Assembly (NCBI GenBank): GCA_024653215.1 | Contig: JANLFU010000005.1 | Span: 62,001-126,000, forward strand | From: Candidatus Saccharicenans sp. | GTDB taxonomy: Bacteria > Acidobacteriota > Aminicenantia > Aminicenantales > Saccharicenantaceae | Direction of reading: 5' to 3' | DNA: 64,000 nucleotides | Part shown: one piece after another, positions 1 through 9,191 of the stretch | Layout of the letters: each line of letters opens with the position of its first letter | Position numbering within the stretch: the first letter of the stretch is position 1 | The notes under the pieces: model-generated | Database searches by the model: none | What the model was told of the DNA's origin: nothing | What the model saw: only the letters and a program-made list of their open reading frames with translations | Translations under genes and position numbers: made by a program

Positions 1-513
1 CCGGTCGTACTGTTCCTTGACCGAGATGATAAAGTCCTTGACGCCCCAGTACTTCCGCTTGAAATTCAGCAGGTCGATAAAATCCCGGCCGATATAAATC
101 TTGTCCTTGTAATTATTCAGTAGCTCTTTGGGCTCGTGGGTGTAAAATTTTAACTCGAATTTACGGCCGTCGCCGCTCTTCTCCCTGAACCTGGCCAGCA
201 CCAGGTAATTATTCTGCTCGATGAAGTAGCTGCTCATTTCCAGGATGACTGTGTAGAGGGACAGGTTCTGGATGATGTATTCCTTGAGGTAATTCAGCAG
301 GTTTTCTTTCTTGTTCAGGAAATCGACCACCGGCTCGGTGGGCATGGTATTCAGCACCGAGTAAGAAGGAGAAATGAGATACAGGACCGGTCCACTGCCC
401 AGCTCCAGGTGCAGGTTCTTCAGGACATTCTGGTGCAGGTCGTCATAGAGCATGGGCTGAAGGGGCGGCAGGTTGTTAACTTCAACCTTCATCAATTCTT
501 CGATTTCATTCAT
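1..513 (-). CDS. Unrecognised protein, C-terminus cut by the window edge
   Basis: An open frame of 171 codons runs from an ATG at 513 off the left edge without a stop. The start is supported by an AGGAG-type ribosome binding site (GGAAGGAGCTGGCC) just upstream. The product begins MNEIEELMKVEVNNLPPLQP and has no signal peptide or membrane segment. It is rich in Leu, Asn, Tyr and charged residues, and looks like a soluble mixed alpha/beta protein. I do not recognise the family. It lies about 50 bases downstream of the end of the lipoate-ligase-like gene on the same strand, so the two may be co-transcribed. The reading frame is secure; the function is unknown. Confidence 0.7.
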   Translation of the reverse strand, partial: MNEIEELMKVEVNNLPPLQPMLYDDLHQNVLKNLHLELGSGPVLYLISPSYSVLNTMPTEPVVDFLNKKENLLNYLKEYIIQNLSLYTVILEMSSYFIEQNNYLVLARFREKSGDGRKFELKFYTHEPKELLNNYKDKIYIGRDFIDLLNFKRKYWGVKDFIISVKEQYDR

Positions 514-560
514 GGCCAGCTCCTTCCTTCAAGTACAGTCTAATGTTAACACCCGGCCCC

Positions 561-1373
561 CTAAAAATCAAACCCGGACGGCTCTGCCTTCTCTCCCGTC
601 CAGTTCCAGCTGGCATACTTCATTGTTTCTAATCTGGCAACTATTTTTCTTTCTTCAGGCGTGAGCTGGCGCTCGGTCAGTTCGACCTGGAATTTCTGCT
701 TGAAACCCTCAACCAGGTGGTCCACAGCCAGGGCATAGCTCACCGGTTTTCCCAGCTCGTCCGAAAGAGAGGTCATGCTCTCAGCCCGGGCCGGGTCCAG
801 GCCGTAGGAAATGGCCGACAGCAGCTCGACCTCCTTGACCAGGGGTATCGAGCCGTGCTGCAAGAAAGAAAGGCCGCTCCTTTTCTGGGCGCTGCCTATG
901 GCCTTCTTCCCGTTTATCTCCACCTCGTTCCGGGCCGGGTAAGCAAAACAGGGCAGATGGCTGCGGGCGTAAGCAGCCGGCGTGCTGGCGGCCAGTTCGG
1001 CCGGAAGCCCCAGCAGTCTCAAGCCGCGAACCAGGGCTTCTGAAATCAAGCGGTAAGAACCGTCCAGGGTGGCCGTGAAAAGGTCAGCCCGGGCCGAGGC
1101 CACCGAGTAGGTCACCTCCAGGTGGTGCAGGACCAGTTTGCCCCCGGTCATCCGCCGGACGACATCGACTCCCCTTCTCCGGCATTCTTCCAGGTTCAGG
1201 ACCTTGTTTATATCCTGGCTGCAGCCCAGGGAGGCGGTGGGTCTTAGCCAGGTATAAAACCGCAGATAGGTCTTTTTGCTCCTCTGAGCCAGGAGGAAAA
1301 GGTATTCGTCAACGGCCATGTTCCAGGAGCCCGGGAGAGGCTCGCGGTCGTAAATCAGTTCCCAGTCGGTCAT
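561..1373 (-). CDS. lipM: Lipoate/octanoate protein ligase or transferase family (LipM/LplA-like)
   Basis: A 270-aa protein of the biotin/lipoate A/B ligase fold, which attaches lipoyl or octanoyl groups to E2 and GcvH lipoyl domains in the cytoplasm. The family signature RRMTGGKLVLHHLEVTYS is at residues 73-90, and NGKKAIGSAQKR near 154-165 holds the conserved lysine. A cysteine at about 142 (LPCFAYPARNE) falls where octanoyltransferase LipM carries its catalytic Cys. That favours octanoyl transfer over ATP-dependent lipoate ligation; this is my inference, and an LplA-type ligase remains possible. Length is normal for LipM. No lipA (lipoyl synthase) is in the window. The tRNA-Gly gene on the same strand lies just upstream. 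Confidence 0.8.
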   Translation of the reverse strand: MTDWELIYDREPLPGSWNMAVDEYLFLLAQRSKKTYLRFYTWLRPTASLGCSQDINKVLNLEECRRRGVDVVRRMTGGKLVLHHLEVTYSVASARADLFTATLDGSYRLISEALVRGLRLLGLPAELAASTPAAYARSHLPCFAYPARNEVEINGKKAIGSAQKRSGLSFLQHGSIPLVKEVELLSAISYGLDPARAESMTSLSDELGKPVSYALAVDHLVEGFKQKFQVELTERQLTPEERKIVARLETMKYASWNWTGEKAEPSGFDF

Positions 1374-1412
1374 CGGCTAACCTTCAAATCGTTTCCGCAG
1401 AAATAAAAAAAG

Positions 1413-1484
1413 AGCGGGCAACGGGATTCGAACCCGCAACTCCGAGCTTGGGAAGCTCGCACTCTACCGTTGAGTTATGCCCGC
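1413..1484 (-). tRNA. tRNA-Gly (anticodon CCC)
   Basis: The minus strand folds as a cloverleaf. The acceptor stem GCGGGCA pairs with TGCCCGC, the anticodon stem-loop is CGAGC-TTCCCAA-GCTCG giving anticodon CCC, and the T-arm is GCGGG-TTCGAAT-CCCGT. The discriminator base is U and the 3' CCA is not encoded. A run of T residues follows on the minus strand (1401-1411), a plausible terminator tract. The gene decodes GGG. Confidence 0.95.
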
Positions 1485-1600
1485 TCGCTTCAAGAGAGCT
1501 ACCAACTCTTCCTGCAGATTGATAGACTATCAATCTACCTGAATTTTATCAAATAGCCTCTGTCTGTCAATGGAAAGCAACAGCCGTTGATTAATTTCAG

Positions 1601-1628
1601 TTGACTGCCGCCCCGAATAAAATATAAT
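1601..1628 (+). promoter_or_regulatory. Sigma70-like promoter of the bactofilin gene
   Basis: TTGACT at 1601-1606 and TATAAT at 1623-1628 are separated by 16 bases, about 26 bases before the bactofilin start codon. The boxes are near consensus; activity is inferred. Confidence 0.65.
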
Positions 1629-1654
1629 TGATGAAAACGGAGAGAGCGTGAGAG

Positions 1655-2029
1655 ATGAGCCCGGATGATAAAAAAATCAACCAGGAAGCCGGCCTGACCC
1701 GGGTCGTCAGTCGGCTCGGCCAGACGGTAACTCTGGAAGGCAAACTCAACGGTCACGAGGACCTGGAAATCCAGGGCACCTTCAGCGGCCCGATCGACCT
1801 GGCCCTGCATGATTTAACCATCGGCAAGACGGCCAGCGTCAAGTCTGAACAGGTCAGGGCCAAGAATCTCTTTCTCTATGGCCAGCTTGAAGGCAAGGTC
1901 CGGGCTGAAAGGGTGGTCATCAGCGATACCGGCCGCTTTACCGGAGATATCGTGGCCTGCAAGATTTCAGTCCAGAACGGGGCCAAGTTCAAGGGCACCA
2001 TCAAGATCAGCAAGGATTACCAGCCCTGA
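1655..2029 (+). CDS. Bactofilin (polymer-forming cytoskeletal protein)
   Basis: A 124-aa protein that is mostly one bactofilin domain (residues about 20-118). It shows the periodic beta-helix pattern of short glycine-turn repeats, e.g. LEGKLNGHEDLEIQGTFSG, LFLYGQLEGKVRAERVVIS and GRFTGDIVACKISVQNGAKF. Bactofilins polymerise without nucleotide and often act in cell shape or polar localisation at the inner membrane. The short N-terminal tail (SPDDKKINQEAG) is typical, and there is no transmembrane segment. A promoter-like TTGACT/TATAAT pair lies just upstream. The gene stands alone: the next gene (uvrB) begins about 310 bases later, so no partner can be inferred from context. Confidence 0.92.
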   Translation: MSPDDKKINQEAGLTRVVSRLGQTVTLEGKLNGHEDLEIQGTFSGPIDLALHDLTIGKTASVKSEQVRAKNLFLYGQLEGKVRAERVVISDTGRFTGDIVACKISVQNGAKFKGTIKISKDYQP

Positions 2030-2340
2030 CCGACCTCGCCTGAACGTTCCCCGGCTGTAGGCACGCGAAAAATAGCGTCAAGAACCCAAATCTCGCTGGT
2101 TCACAATCGAGTTCGGTCCGCCAATAAGCTGATAGGACTCGACGGCAAAGCTGTAATGATAAGCCATACCCCGTCCGGCTTTCAAAAAACTCCCAGAGCC
2201 GCTGAATATCGCCCAAGCTGATTAACCGGGGACCGGTATCTGATATAATATTATGAGATTATGCCCGATTCCTGATATTATTGCCTCAATCAACTTCTTA
2301 AAATGGCAATACCTGGCCGGGCATCACTGACAGGGTGACC
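2030..2340. other. Spacer upstream of uvrB with a possible -10 box
   Basis: This 310-base stretch holds no convincing gene. A TATAAT at 2244-2249, inside TGATATAATATT, could be the -10 element of a uvrB promoter, but no good -35 box sits at the right distance. No LexA-like palindrome was seen. Confidence 0.4.
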
Positions 2341-4335
2341 ATGGGAAAGTTCAGGCTTCATTCTGAGTTCGAACCGCGGGGCGACCAGGTCCGGGCCATC
2401 GAGCAGCTGACCGAGGGCGTCCTGGCCGGAAAGCGCCACCAGGTCCTGCTGGGGGTGACCGGCTCGGGCAAGACCTTCACCATGGCCAACCTGATAGCCC
2501 GGGTCAACCGGCCGGTGCTGGTGATCAGCCCCAACAAGACTCTGGCCGCCCAGCTCTACCAGGAATTCCGGCGGTTCTTTCCCGATAACGCCGTCGAGTA
2601 CTTTGTCAGTTATTATGATTATTATCAGCCGGAAGCTTACATCCCGGCCACCAACACCTACATTGCCAAGGAAGCCACCATCAACGAGGAAATCGACCGG
2701 CTGCGCCTGGCCGCCACCAATGCTTTGTTCTCCCGCCGGGACGTGATCATCGTGGCCTCGGTTTCCTGCATCTACGGCATAGGCGCTCCGGAGACCTATT
2801 ATTCTCAGAGCTTTCCGCTGGAAGTCGGCCAGGACCTGACCAGGCGCCAGCTGCTCGACCGGCTGGTTGGCATCCAGTATGAACGTTCCGATGACGACCT
2901 CAAGCGCGGCAGCTTCCGCGTTCGTGGCGACATAGTTGATGTTTTCCCCTCGTACGAGGATTTCTGCTACCGGCTGGAACTCGAAGACGGCCGGCTCCGG
3001 GAAATCGCCGTTTTTGACCACCTCCTGGGCCAGAAACACCAGCGGCTGGAGCGGGTGGTCATTTATCCGCGGACCTTTTTCTCCACGCCCCGGGACATCC
3101 TGGAAGAGGCCATAGCCGGCATAGAACAGGAACTCAAGAAGCAGGTGGAATTTTTTAACAGCCAGGGCAAGTTCATAGAAGCCCAGCGAATAGAAGAAAG
3201 GACGCTCTATGACCTGGAGCTTCTGCGGGAATTCGGCTATTGCCCGGGCATTGAGAATTATTCTCTTTACCTGAGCCGGCGGAAACCGGGACAGCCGCCC
3301 TATACCCTGCTCGATTACTTCCCCGACGACTTCCTGGTGATCATCGATGAATCGCACGTGGCCGTGCCCCAGATCGGCGGCATGTACCACGGCGACCGCT
3401 CGCGCAAGCTGACCCTGATCGAACACGGGTTTCGCCTGCCCTCGGCCCTGGACAACCGCCCGCTGAATTTCCGGGAGTTTGAAGGCAGGGTCGGGCAGGT
3501 CATCTACGTTTCAGCCACGCCCGGTCCTTATGAAATGAAAAAGGCTGAGGGCCGGGTGGTGGAGCAGATTATCAGGCCCACCGGGCTGGTTGACCCTGAA
3601 GTCGAGGTCCGGCCGGTCCGGGGACAGGTCGACGACCTGATGAAGGAAATCCAGGACAGGGCCCGGCGCAACGAACGCACCCTGGTTACTACCCTGACCA
3701 AGAAAATGGCCGAGGACCTGACCCGGTATTACCACGAGCTTGGTCTTAAAGTCCGCTACCTGCACTCTGACATAGAAACCCTGGAAAGGGTCAAAATCCT
3801 GCGCGACCTGAGAAAGGGAAAATTCGATGCCCTGGTGGGCATCAACCTGCTGCGCGAGGGACTGGACCTGCCGGAGGTCTCGCTGGTGGCCATTTTAGAT
3901 GCCGACAAGGAAGGTTTTCTGCGCTCCACTTCCAGCCTGATCCAGACCTTTGGAAGGGCGGCCCGGAACGTGGCCGGAAAGGTGATCATGTACGCCGAGA
4001 GTATCACCGACTCCATGAAAAAGGCCATCGAGGAGACCAACCGCCGGCGCCGGCTGCAGCAACAGTACAATGAACAGAACGGGATAACTCCCCAGTCCAT
4101 CCGGAAAAACATAGATGAAGTCCTGGCCAGCGTCTACGAGCGGGATTACGTCGATTTCACCCGGGTGGCCGAGGAGAAGGAGATTTTCCTGTCTCCCGAA
4201 AAGCGCCAGAAGCGGATGGAAGAGCTGGAAAGACTGATGAAGGAAGCGGCCCGCAACCTGGAATTTGAGAAAGCGGCTCAATACCGGGACGAACTCAACC
4301 GGCTTAAAAAGCGCGAGCTGGAGTTGATGGGGTAA
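2341..4335 (+). CDS. uvrB: UvrABC excision nuclease subunit B (UvrB)
   Basis: UvrB is the damage-verifying helicase-like subunit of nucleotide excision repair; it loads with UvrA and recruits UvrC. Starting at ATG 2341 gives 664 aa, the usual length. An AGGG 5 bases upstream favours this ATG; the frame also offers GTG at 2335. Visible are Walker A GVTGSGKT (about 38-45), the damage-probing beta-hairpin region [12 protein letters not shown], an IIDESH Walker B, helicase motifs around [12 protein letters not shown], and a C-terminal UVR helix pair ([27 protein letters not shown], split here for description) that binds UvrC. uvrC follows 121 bases downstream on the same strand; uvrA is not in the window. 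Confidence 0.98.
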   Translation: MGKFRLHSEFEPRGDQVRAIEQLTEGVLAGKRHQVLLGVTGSGKTFTMANLIARVNRPVLVISPNKTLAAQLYQEFRRFFPDNAVEYFVSYYDYYQPEAYIPATNTYIAKEATINEEIDRLRLAATNALFSRRDVIIVASVSCIYGIGAPETYYSQSFPLEVGQDLTRRQLLDRLVGIQYERSDDDLKRGSFRVRGDIVDVFPSYEDFCYRLELEDGRLREIAVFDHLLGQKHQRLERVVIYPRTFFSTPRDILEEAIAGIEQELKKQVEFFNSQGKFIEAQRIEERTLYDLELLREFGYCPGIENYSLYLSRRKPGQPPYTLLDYFPDDFLVIIDESHVAVPQIGGMYHGDRSRKLTLIEHGFRLPSALDNRPLNFREFEGRVGQVIYVSATPGPYEMKKAEGRVVEQIIRPTGLVDPEVEVRPVRGQVDDLMKEIQDRARRNERTLVTTLTKKMAEDLTRYYHELGLKVRYLHSDIETLERVKILRDLRKGKFDALVGINLLREGLDLPEVSLVAILDADKEGFLRSTSSLIQTFGRAARNVAGKVIMYAESITDSMKKAIEETNRRRRLQQQYNEQNGITPQSIRKNIDEVLASVYERDYVDFTRVAEEKEIFLSPEKRQKRMEELERLMKEAARNLEFEKAAQYRDELNRLKKRELELMG

Positions 4336-4456
4336 AACTGAAAATGTCCATAAATTCGATATTTGCGTTTGGAGCCAGACCTGATCAGGATGATATTTAT
4401 AGTCTGGCTGGACAGGCACTGTTAAAAACAGGGCACAACTCGGAGCGTAGCCGAAA

Positions 4457-6229
4457 ATGAATATCGAGCAGCTCAAGCAGAAAATAAAGAAATTCCCGGC
4501 CCGTCCCGGAATTTACTTCTTTAAGAACGACCGGGGCGAGGTCATCTACATCGGCAAGGCCCGGTCGCTGCGGGACCGGGTCAGGAGTTACTTTCTCCCC
4601 TCACCCGACCTCAAGGTTCAGAACATTCTCAGCGAAACTGCCGACATAGATTACCTGCTGGTCAGTTCTGAAAAAGAGGCCAGCTTCATCGAGAACAACT
4701 ACATCCAGTTCTACCAGCCCCGGTTTAACCTGCGACTGAAGGACGACAAGAGCTTTCCCTTCCTTAAAGTAACTCTCAACGAAGAATTCCCCGGTGTCTA
4801 TTTATGCCGCCGAGTGGAAGACGACGGGGCCAGGTACTTCGGGCCGTTCAGCCCGGCCGATGAGGCCAGGAAGCTGATTTCCTTCATGGCCAGGGTCTTC
4901 GGTCTCCGCACCTGCGAAAATACCGTCTTCAGGAACCGCCGGCGTCCCTGCCTGGAATACGACCTCAGGATGTGCAGCGGCCCCTGCGTTGGCCTGATCA
5001 GCCCCGAAGATTACCGGGAAAACCTGGGCCAGGCCCTGCTCCTCCTGGAGGGGAAAAGGTTGGAGCTTCACCGCCAGCTGCAGGAAAAAATGGAAAGAGC
5101 TTCCTCGGAGCTCAGGTTTGAAGAAGCCGCCCGCTGGCGGGACGCTCTGAAAGCCCTGGAAAACCTGAAGGAAACCCAGCGGGTCATCTCCACCGAAAAG
5201 GAAAACCTGGACATCGTTGGTTTCAGCCGCAGCCAGGACAAGGCCGGGGTCTTGATTTTCCACATGCGCGACGGCCGCATCAGGTCGTCCTCCGGCCGGA
5301 TGCTGGAATTGCGGGCAGGAGAAACTGACGGTAGCCTTCTGGCCAGGGCTTTAAGGCAATTTTACTCAGCCCAGGAGCCGCCGGAATCGATTCTCTTACC
5401 CTTTAAGCTGCCCCCGGAGACCCTGGCCGAGATTGCCACTGAACTTGCGACCCGCAAACAAAAAGTCAGGTGGCTTCTTCCCGACAGCAAGAAACGGAAG
5501 GTCCTGCTGGAGCTGGCCGGACAGAACGCCGCCCTGCTGCTGGAGAAAGAAGAACCTTCCGGGCCCCTGAGCGAACTGCAGGCCCGGCTGGCCCTTCCCC
5601 ACCCTCCCCGGCGCATAGAAGGTTTCGATATCTCCACCACGACCGGGACCGAGCCCGTTGGTTCCCTGGTGGTTTTTGTCGATGGCCAGCCGGCCAGGTC
5701 TGAATACAGAAAGTACAAAATAAGGAGTGTTTCCGGCCCCGACGATTACGCTTCTCTCAGGGAGGTCATCGAGCGCCGTCTTCGCCGGCTGCTGGCCGAA
5801 AAAAGCCCGCTGCCCGACCTGGTCTTCGTTGACGGTGGAAAGGGCCAGCTCAACCTGGCCCGGCAGGTGCTGGAGTCCTTGAACCTGGGACAGGTCCCGG
5901 TTTGCTCCCTGGCCAAGAAGGAAGAAATAATTTTTTCCGAGGCTCACCCCGAAGGGCTTAGCCTGGACCCGACTTCCCCCGTCCTGAAACTCCTCCAGCA
6001 CATCCGGGATGAAGCCCACCGCTTCGCCATCAGTTTTCACCGCCGGCGCCGACAGAAAAGGAGCCTGGCCTCTGAGCTGGACGGCATTCCGGGTCTCGGC
6101 CCGGCCCGGAAAAAGAAACTTCTCCAGGCCTTCGGTAACGTGGCAGCCATCAAATCCGCCCCGGTTGAAGCACTGGCCCGGGTCCTGGGACCAAAGCTGG
6201 CCGCGACAGTCAAGAACAGGCTGAGCTAA
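4457..6229 (+). CDS. uvrC: UvrABC excision nuclease subunit C (UvrC)
   Basis: UvrC makes the 3' and 5' incisions in nucleotide excision repair. The 590-aa product has a GIY-YIG nuclease domain at the N-terminus (PGIYFFKND...VIYIGKARSLRDRV, residues 15-45). A cysteine cluster near 155-175 (CLEYDLRMCSGPCVG) is followed by a UVR motif (SSELRFEEAARWRDALKAL) and the RNase-H-like 5'-incision domain with GFDIS and FVDGGKGQLN. It ends with a helix-hairpin-helix pair (LDGIPGLGPARKKKLLQAFG). Order and length are standard. It follows uvrB closely and is probably transcribed with it. Confidence 0.98.
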   Translation: MNIEQLKQKIKKFPARPGIYFFKNDRGEVIYIGKARSLRDRVRSYFLPSPDLKVQNILSETADIDYLLVSSEKEASFIENNYIQFYQPRFNLRLKDDKSFPFLKVTLNEEFPGVYLCRRVEDDGARYFGPFSPADEARKLISFMARVFGLRTCENTVFRNRRRPCLEYDLRMCSGPCVGLISPEDYRENLGQALLLLEGKRLELHRQLQEKMERASSELRFEEAARWRDALKALENLKETQRVISTEKENLDIVGFSRSQDKAGVLIFHMRDGRIRSSSGRMLELRAGETDGSLLARALRQFYSAQEPPESILLPFKLPPETLAEIATELATRKQKVRWLLPDSKKRKVLLELAGQNAALLLEKEEPSGPLSELQARLALPHPPRRIEGFDISTTTGTEPVGSLVVFVDGQPARSEYRKYKIRSVSGPDDYASLREVIERRLRRLLAEKSPLPDLVFVDGGKGQLNLARQVLESLNLGQVPVCSLAKKEEIIFSEAHPEGLSLDPTSPVLKLLQHIRDEAHRFAISFHRRRRQKRSLASELDGIPGLGPARKKKLLQAFGNVAAIKSAPVEALARVLGPKLAATVKNRLS

Positions 6230-6793
6230 GGCCCGGGTACTGAGCCAGATACATCCTTGACCCATTAAGGAAAGAGGTACAGGTGTTATCGTGTATACAA
6301 ATTCGGCCGGGTCCATGGTTATATAGTTCCGGGCTTTGAGCTTATCGGGTCACTGGTTCGCCAGGGCATAATCTCCAAGAACGCGGCCAACAAACCGAAG
6401 TGGTGTGGCTATCATAATTCCTGCGGGAATGTCCGCAAGACCTGCCGCTCGATTTATTAAAAAAGCATCAGTGCCGCCAGAATATTCTGCCTCAATGAAA
6501 GATGGCCGGAAGATTGGCCAGACGAGGGAACTAAAAAAGAATGTTAATTTCCCGGCTGCCTTCCGAGAACATATGAACGTCCATTCATATATCCTGGTTA
6601 TTACCGCCGATCGAAAACCCTGCTAACCGGCACCGTTGCTCCTTAAAAAGATGCCCCCCAGGACCGCGTTTCCTTTTAAGTTCCGAATTCGCCTGGATCT
6701 TCAAGATTAATCAGCCTTATTTTTCCTCATAAGAAAGGAAGCAAAAAATATGGGCCTTCTTCCGCCCTGTTCAGTTACCTTTGCTTTCCCGTC
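6230..6793. other. Gene-free convergent spacer between uvrC and feoB
   Basis: This is 564 bases between two genes that both end here. A 73-codon open frame at 6405-6626 has no ribosome binding site or recognisable composition, and I do not count it as a gene. The stretch contains one copy of the ATATGAA-N6-TTCATAT palindrome (6571-6590), which is odd so far from any start codon. Confidence 0.5.
6571..6590. promoter_or_regulatory. Operator-like palindrome, copy 1
   Basis: The sequence is ATATGAACGTCCATTCATAT, an inverted repeat with 7-base perfect arms ATATGAA/TTCATAT and a 6-base centre. The same arms and spacing occur at 25994, 32469 and 44133. This copy lies in the spacer between the 3' ends of uvrC and feoB, with no gene start close by. 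Confidence 0.5.
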
Positions 6794-8728
6794 TTAAAAG
6801 ATAGCAAAGGCCAGGCGAACCAGCCAGCTCACCAGGACGGCCAGGCTCAGGTTCAGGAGTACCGAAACCAGGGCAATCCTGCGCCCCAGCTCCTTCCAGA
6901 GAATGGCCAGGGTTGACAGACAGGGTATGAAAAAGTTGACGAAGGTGACAAAGGTTAGCAACTGCCCCCGGCTTATCACCGACAGCAGTTGCTGGTAGCT
7001 GACCCCCAGAGCCTGGAACATCATCAACAGCGACAGCTCCTTGCGCAGGAAGCCAAAGACCAGGGTCACCCCCAGGCTCGAGGGCAATCCCAGAAGTCCG
7101 CTGACAAACGGAGAAAGAACGGCGTTGACCAGCCGGTCAAAATTCACAAAGCTCAGAAGGCTCAGCAGCAGGCTGCCGGCTATTAATATCGGCCAGGCAA
7201 AACGGATAAACTCCTTTAAGTTGAAATAGGTCTTCTGGAGGATATTCTTCAGGGACGGCCACTTCAGGCTGGGTATTTCCAGGATTAAACCGGGCGAAGA
7301 GTACTTGAATATCCTGGTCAGCACCGAACTCAGAACGGCCACCACCACCAGGTTCAGGAAATAAAACCCCAGTGCCCACCAGGGCCCCAGCAGGAAGGCC
7401 ACCAGGGCCAGGATGATGGTGGTCCGGGCGGCGCAGGGAATAAAAGGAATCAGCAGGGCGGTTATGATCCGGTCGCGCCTGGATTCCAGGATGCGGGTGG
7501 CCATGATGGCCGGAACGTTGCAGCCGAACCCCAGGATGAAGAGCGGCACCGATTTTCCGTGAAGTCCCAGCCGGTGCATGAAGGCATCCATCAGGAAGCC
7601 GGCCCGGGCCAGGTAACCGACATCTTCCAGGAAACCCATCAGCAGGAGAAGCGGAATAAAATAGGGAAAGACGATGGCCACTCCCCCGCCCACTCCCTGC
7701 ACCAGGCCGACCAGGAGCTCGGCCAGCAGGGTATGCCCGTACCGTTCCTGGACCCCCAGACGCAGGGCTTCCCAGGGCTTGAGCAGCCAGGCTTCCAGGG
7801 GGCTGCCAACGCGGAAAATCAGGTAAAACATCCCGGCAAAAATCAGCAGGAGCAGGAAAAGCCCCAGCACCGGGTGCATGATGAAGCTGTCCAGCTTTTC
7901 CAGGCCACTCAGCCGGGCATGACGCACCCGGCAGCAGTCTTCAAAAATTTTCAGGGCCAGGTGATGGCGCTCGGCCGACAGAACCTCGTAGGCCGGCGCT
8001 TCTCTGAGGGCAGAAATTTCCTGGCGGATTCGATCCAGGTCCCGCTTGAAGTCTGGGTTGTTTTCCAGGAAGAACCTGTCAACGGCCAGCGTCTCGGCCT
8101 CGATGGCCCTGATGGCGGTAAAGCGGGGATTGGCTATTACCGGGAAATCAGCCGGCAGCATTTCGGCCAGTTTCTTTATCCGGTTTTCCACTTCCCCCGA
8201 ATAGCGCAGATGGCGGGGCCTCCTCTGCTCGCCCAGAACCTTTTCCACCCAGTCCATGAGGTCGTTGGTTCCCTGGCCGCGGGAGGCCACCGTCCGGATG
8301 ACCGGCACCCCGAGTTTTTTCTCCAGGGCCACCGGGTCAATTTTCATCCCCTTCTTCTCGGCCAGGTCCATCATGTTAAGGACCACCACCATCGGGTATT
8401 CCAGCTCCAGCAGCTCAACGGTCAGTTCCAGGCTGCGGCAGAGAAGCGAGGCATCGATGACATTGACGATCAGGTCCGGTTTCTCCTGGAAGATGTGGGT
8501 CAGGACCACTTTTTCCTGCGGTTCCTGCGGGGTCAGGGAATAGGTCCCCGGCAGGTCAACGATGGAATAGACCCTGCCTTTCCAGGCCACTTCGCTGTGG
8601 GCATGACAGACGGTGGTCCCCGGGAAGTTAGAAGTCCGGGCTTTGAAACCGGCAATGGCGTTGAACAGGGTGCTCTTGCCGCAGTTGGGCTGGCCGATAA
8701 AGACTACAACCGGAACCCTATCGTTCAT
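6794..8728 (-). CDS. feoB: Ferrous iron transporter FeoB
   Basis: FeoB imports Fe(II) across the inner membrane. An in-frame start further upstream exists, but ATG 8728 (MNDRVPVVVFIGQPNCGKST) fits the family and overlaps feoA by 11 bases, giving 644 aa. The G domain carries G1 GQPNCGKST (12-20), G3 DLPGTY and G4 NMMD. A helical GDI-like region follows. The membrane part has the Gate motif GFGCNVPAIMATR and a second copy near the end (FFIPCLSTLAIL). It is slightly shorter than E. coli FeoB because the C-terminal cytoplasmic tail is missing, which is common outside Proteobacteria. It forms an operon with feoA. Confidence 0.97.
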   Translation of the reverse strand: MNDRVPVVVFIGQPNCGKSTLFNAIAGFKARTSNFPGTTVCHAHSEVAWKGRVYSIVDLPGTYSLTPQEPQEKVVLTHIFQEKPDLIVNVIDASLLCRSLELTVELLELEYPMVVVLNMMDLAEKKGMKIDPVALEKKLGVPVIRTVASRGQGTNDLMDWVEKVLGEQRRPRHLRYSGEVENRIKKLAEMLPADFPVIANPRFTAIRAIEAETLAVDRFFLENNPDFKRDLDRIRQEISALREAPAYEVLSAERHHLALKIFEDCCRVRHARLSGLEKLDSFIMHPVLGLFLLLLIFAGMFYLIFRVGSPLEAWLLKPWEALRLGVQERYGHTLLAELLVGLVQGVGGGVAIVFPYFIPLLLLMGFLEDVGYLARAGFLMDAFMHRLGLHGKSVPLFILGFGCNVPAIMATRILESRRDRIITALLIPFIPCAARTTIILALVAFLLGPWWALGFYFLNLVVVAVLSSVLTRIFKYSSPGLILEIPSLKWPSLKNILQKTYFNLKEFIRFAWPILIAGSLLLSLLSFVNFDRLVNAVLSPFVSGLLGLPSSLGVTLVFGFLRKELSLLMMFQALGVSYQQLLSVISRGQLLTFVTFVNFFIPCLSTLAILWKELGRRIALVSVLLNLSLAVLVSWLVRLAFAIF

Positions 8729-9017
8729 TCTCGTCGGCAGGTTCAACCAGGACCTTCCGGGCAATCCCCCGGCCCAGGGCAATCCTGGTGTCACTGTTAA
8801 GGTTTTTTACCAGGACCGGTCCACCCAGCAGGGCTTCTCCGTTGAGGGTCACCAGGTCTCCCCGGTGAAAACCCAGGGCCAGCAGCCGCCGGTGCAGGCC
8901 CGGACCACCCTTTATTTCTACGATTTTGAATTTATGCCCCTGGGGAATCTCCAGCAAGGAACAGACCCGGCCGGTTACCGGAAGCGATTCAGCCTGATTT
9001 TTTCTATGTCCAAACAT
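8718..9017 (-). CDS. feoA: Ferrous iron transport protein FeoA
   Basis: A 99-aa cytoplasmic SH3-fold protein. The core RRLLALGFHRGDLVTLNG...VLVKNLNSDTRIALGRGIARKVLV is the standard FeoA pattern, in which the beta-barrel is thought to modulate the FeoB G domain. The stop overlaps the feoB start (ATGAACGATAG), so translation is probably coupled. A TATAAT on the minus strand at 9057-9052 could be its -10 box. No Fur-box-like palindrome was evident. Ferrous iron uptake fits an anaerobic lifestyle. Confidence 0.93.
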   Translation of the reverse strand: MFGHRKNQAESLPVTGRVCSLLEIPQGHKFKIVEIKGGPGLHRRLLALGFHRGDLVTLNGEALLGGPVLVKNLNSDTRIALGRGIARKVLVEPADENER

Positions 9018-9191
9018 GGTCTTCTTTCATAATCGGCGATGATAACAGTATATTATATGCTTTTCCGCCGGCAAGTATTAGGGATCCTCAAGTTTTATAC
9101 TCTCGCCGCTTCTCGGGCTTCACTTTTCTCCTTTTTTCTCCCTTTAATTTTTCCCGGCAATCTGCCATAATGCTCTAATCAGGAGGTCATC

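Noticed and set aside
2007-2216. A 69-codon minus-strand frame between the bactofilin gene and uvrB
   Set aside because: It overlaps the end of the bactofilin gene, has no ribosome binding site and resembles no protein.
2290-3426. A 378-codon open frame opposite uvrB
   Set aside because: uvrB is unambiguous here, and the antisense frame has no ribosome binding site or family resemblance.
6405-6626. A 73-codon frame in the uvrC-feoB spacer
   Set aside because: No ribosome binding site, mixed composition, and it runs through the palindrome; chance frame more likely.
7559-8800. A 413-codon open frame opposite feoB
   Set aside because: It lies wholly opposite feoB and feoA, both well-conserved genes; its translation is rich in His, Gln and Gly as expected for a shadow of GC-rich coding sequence.
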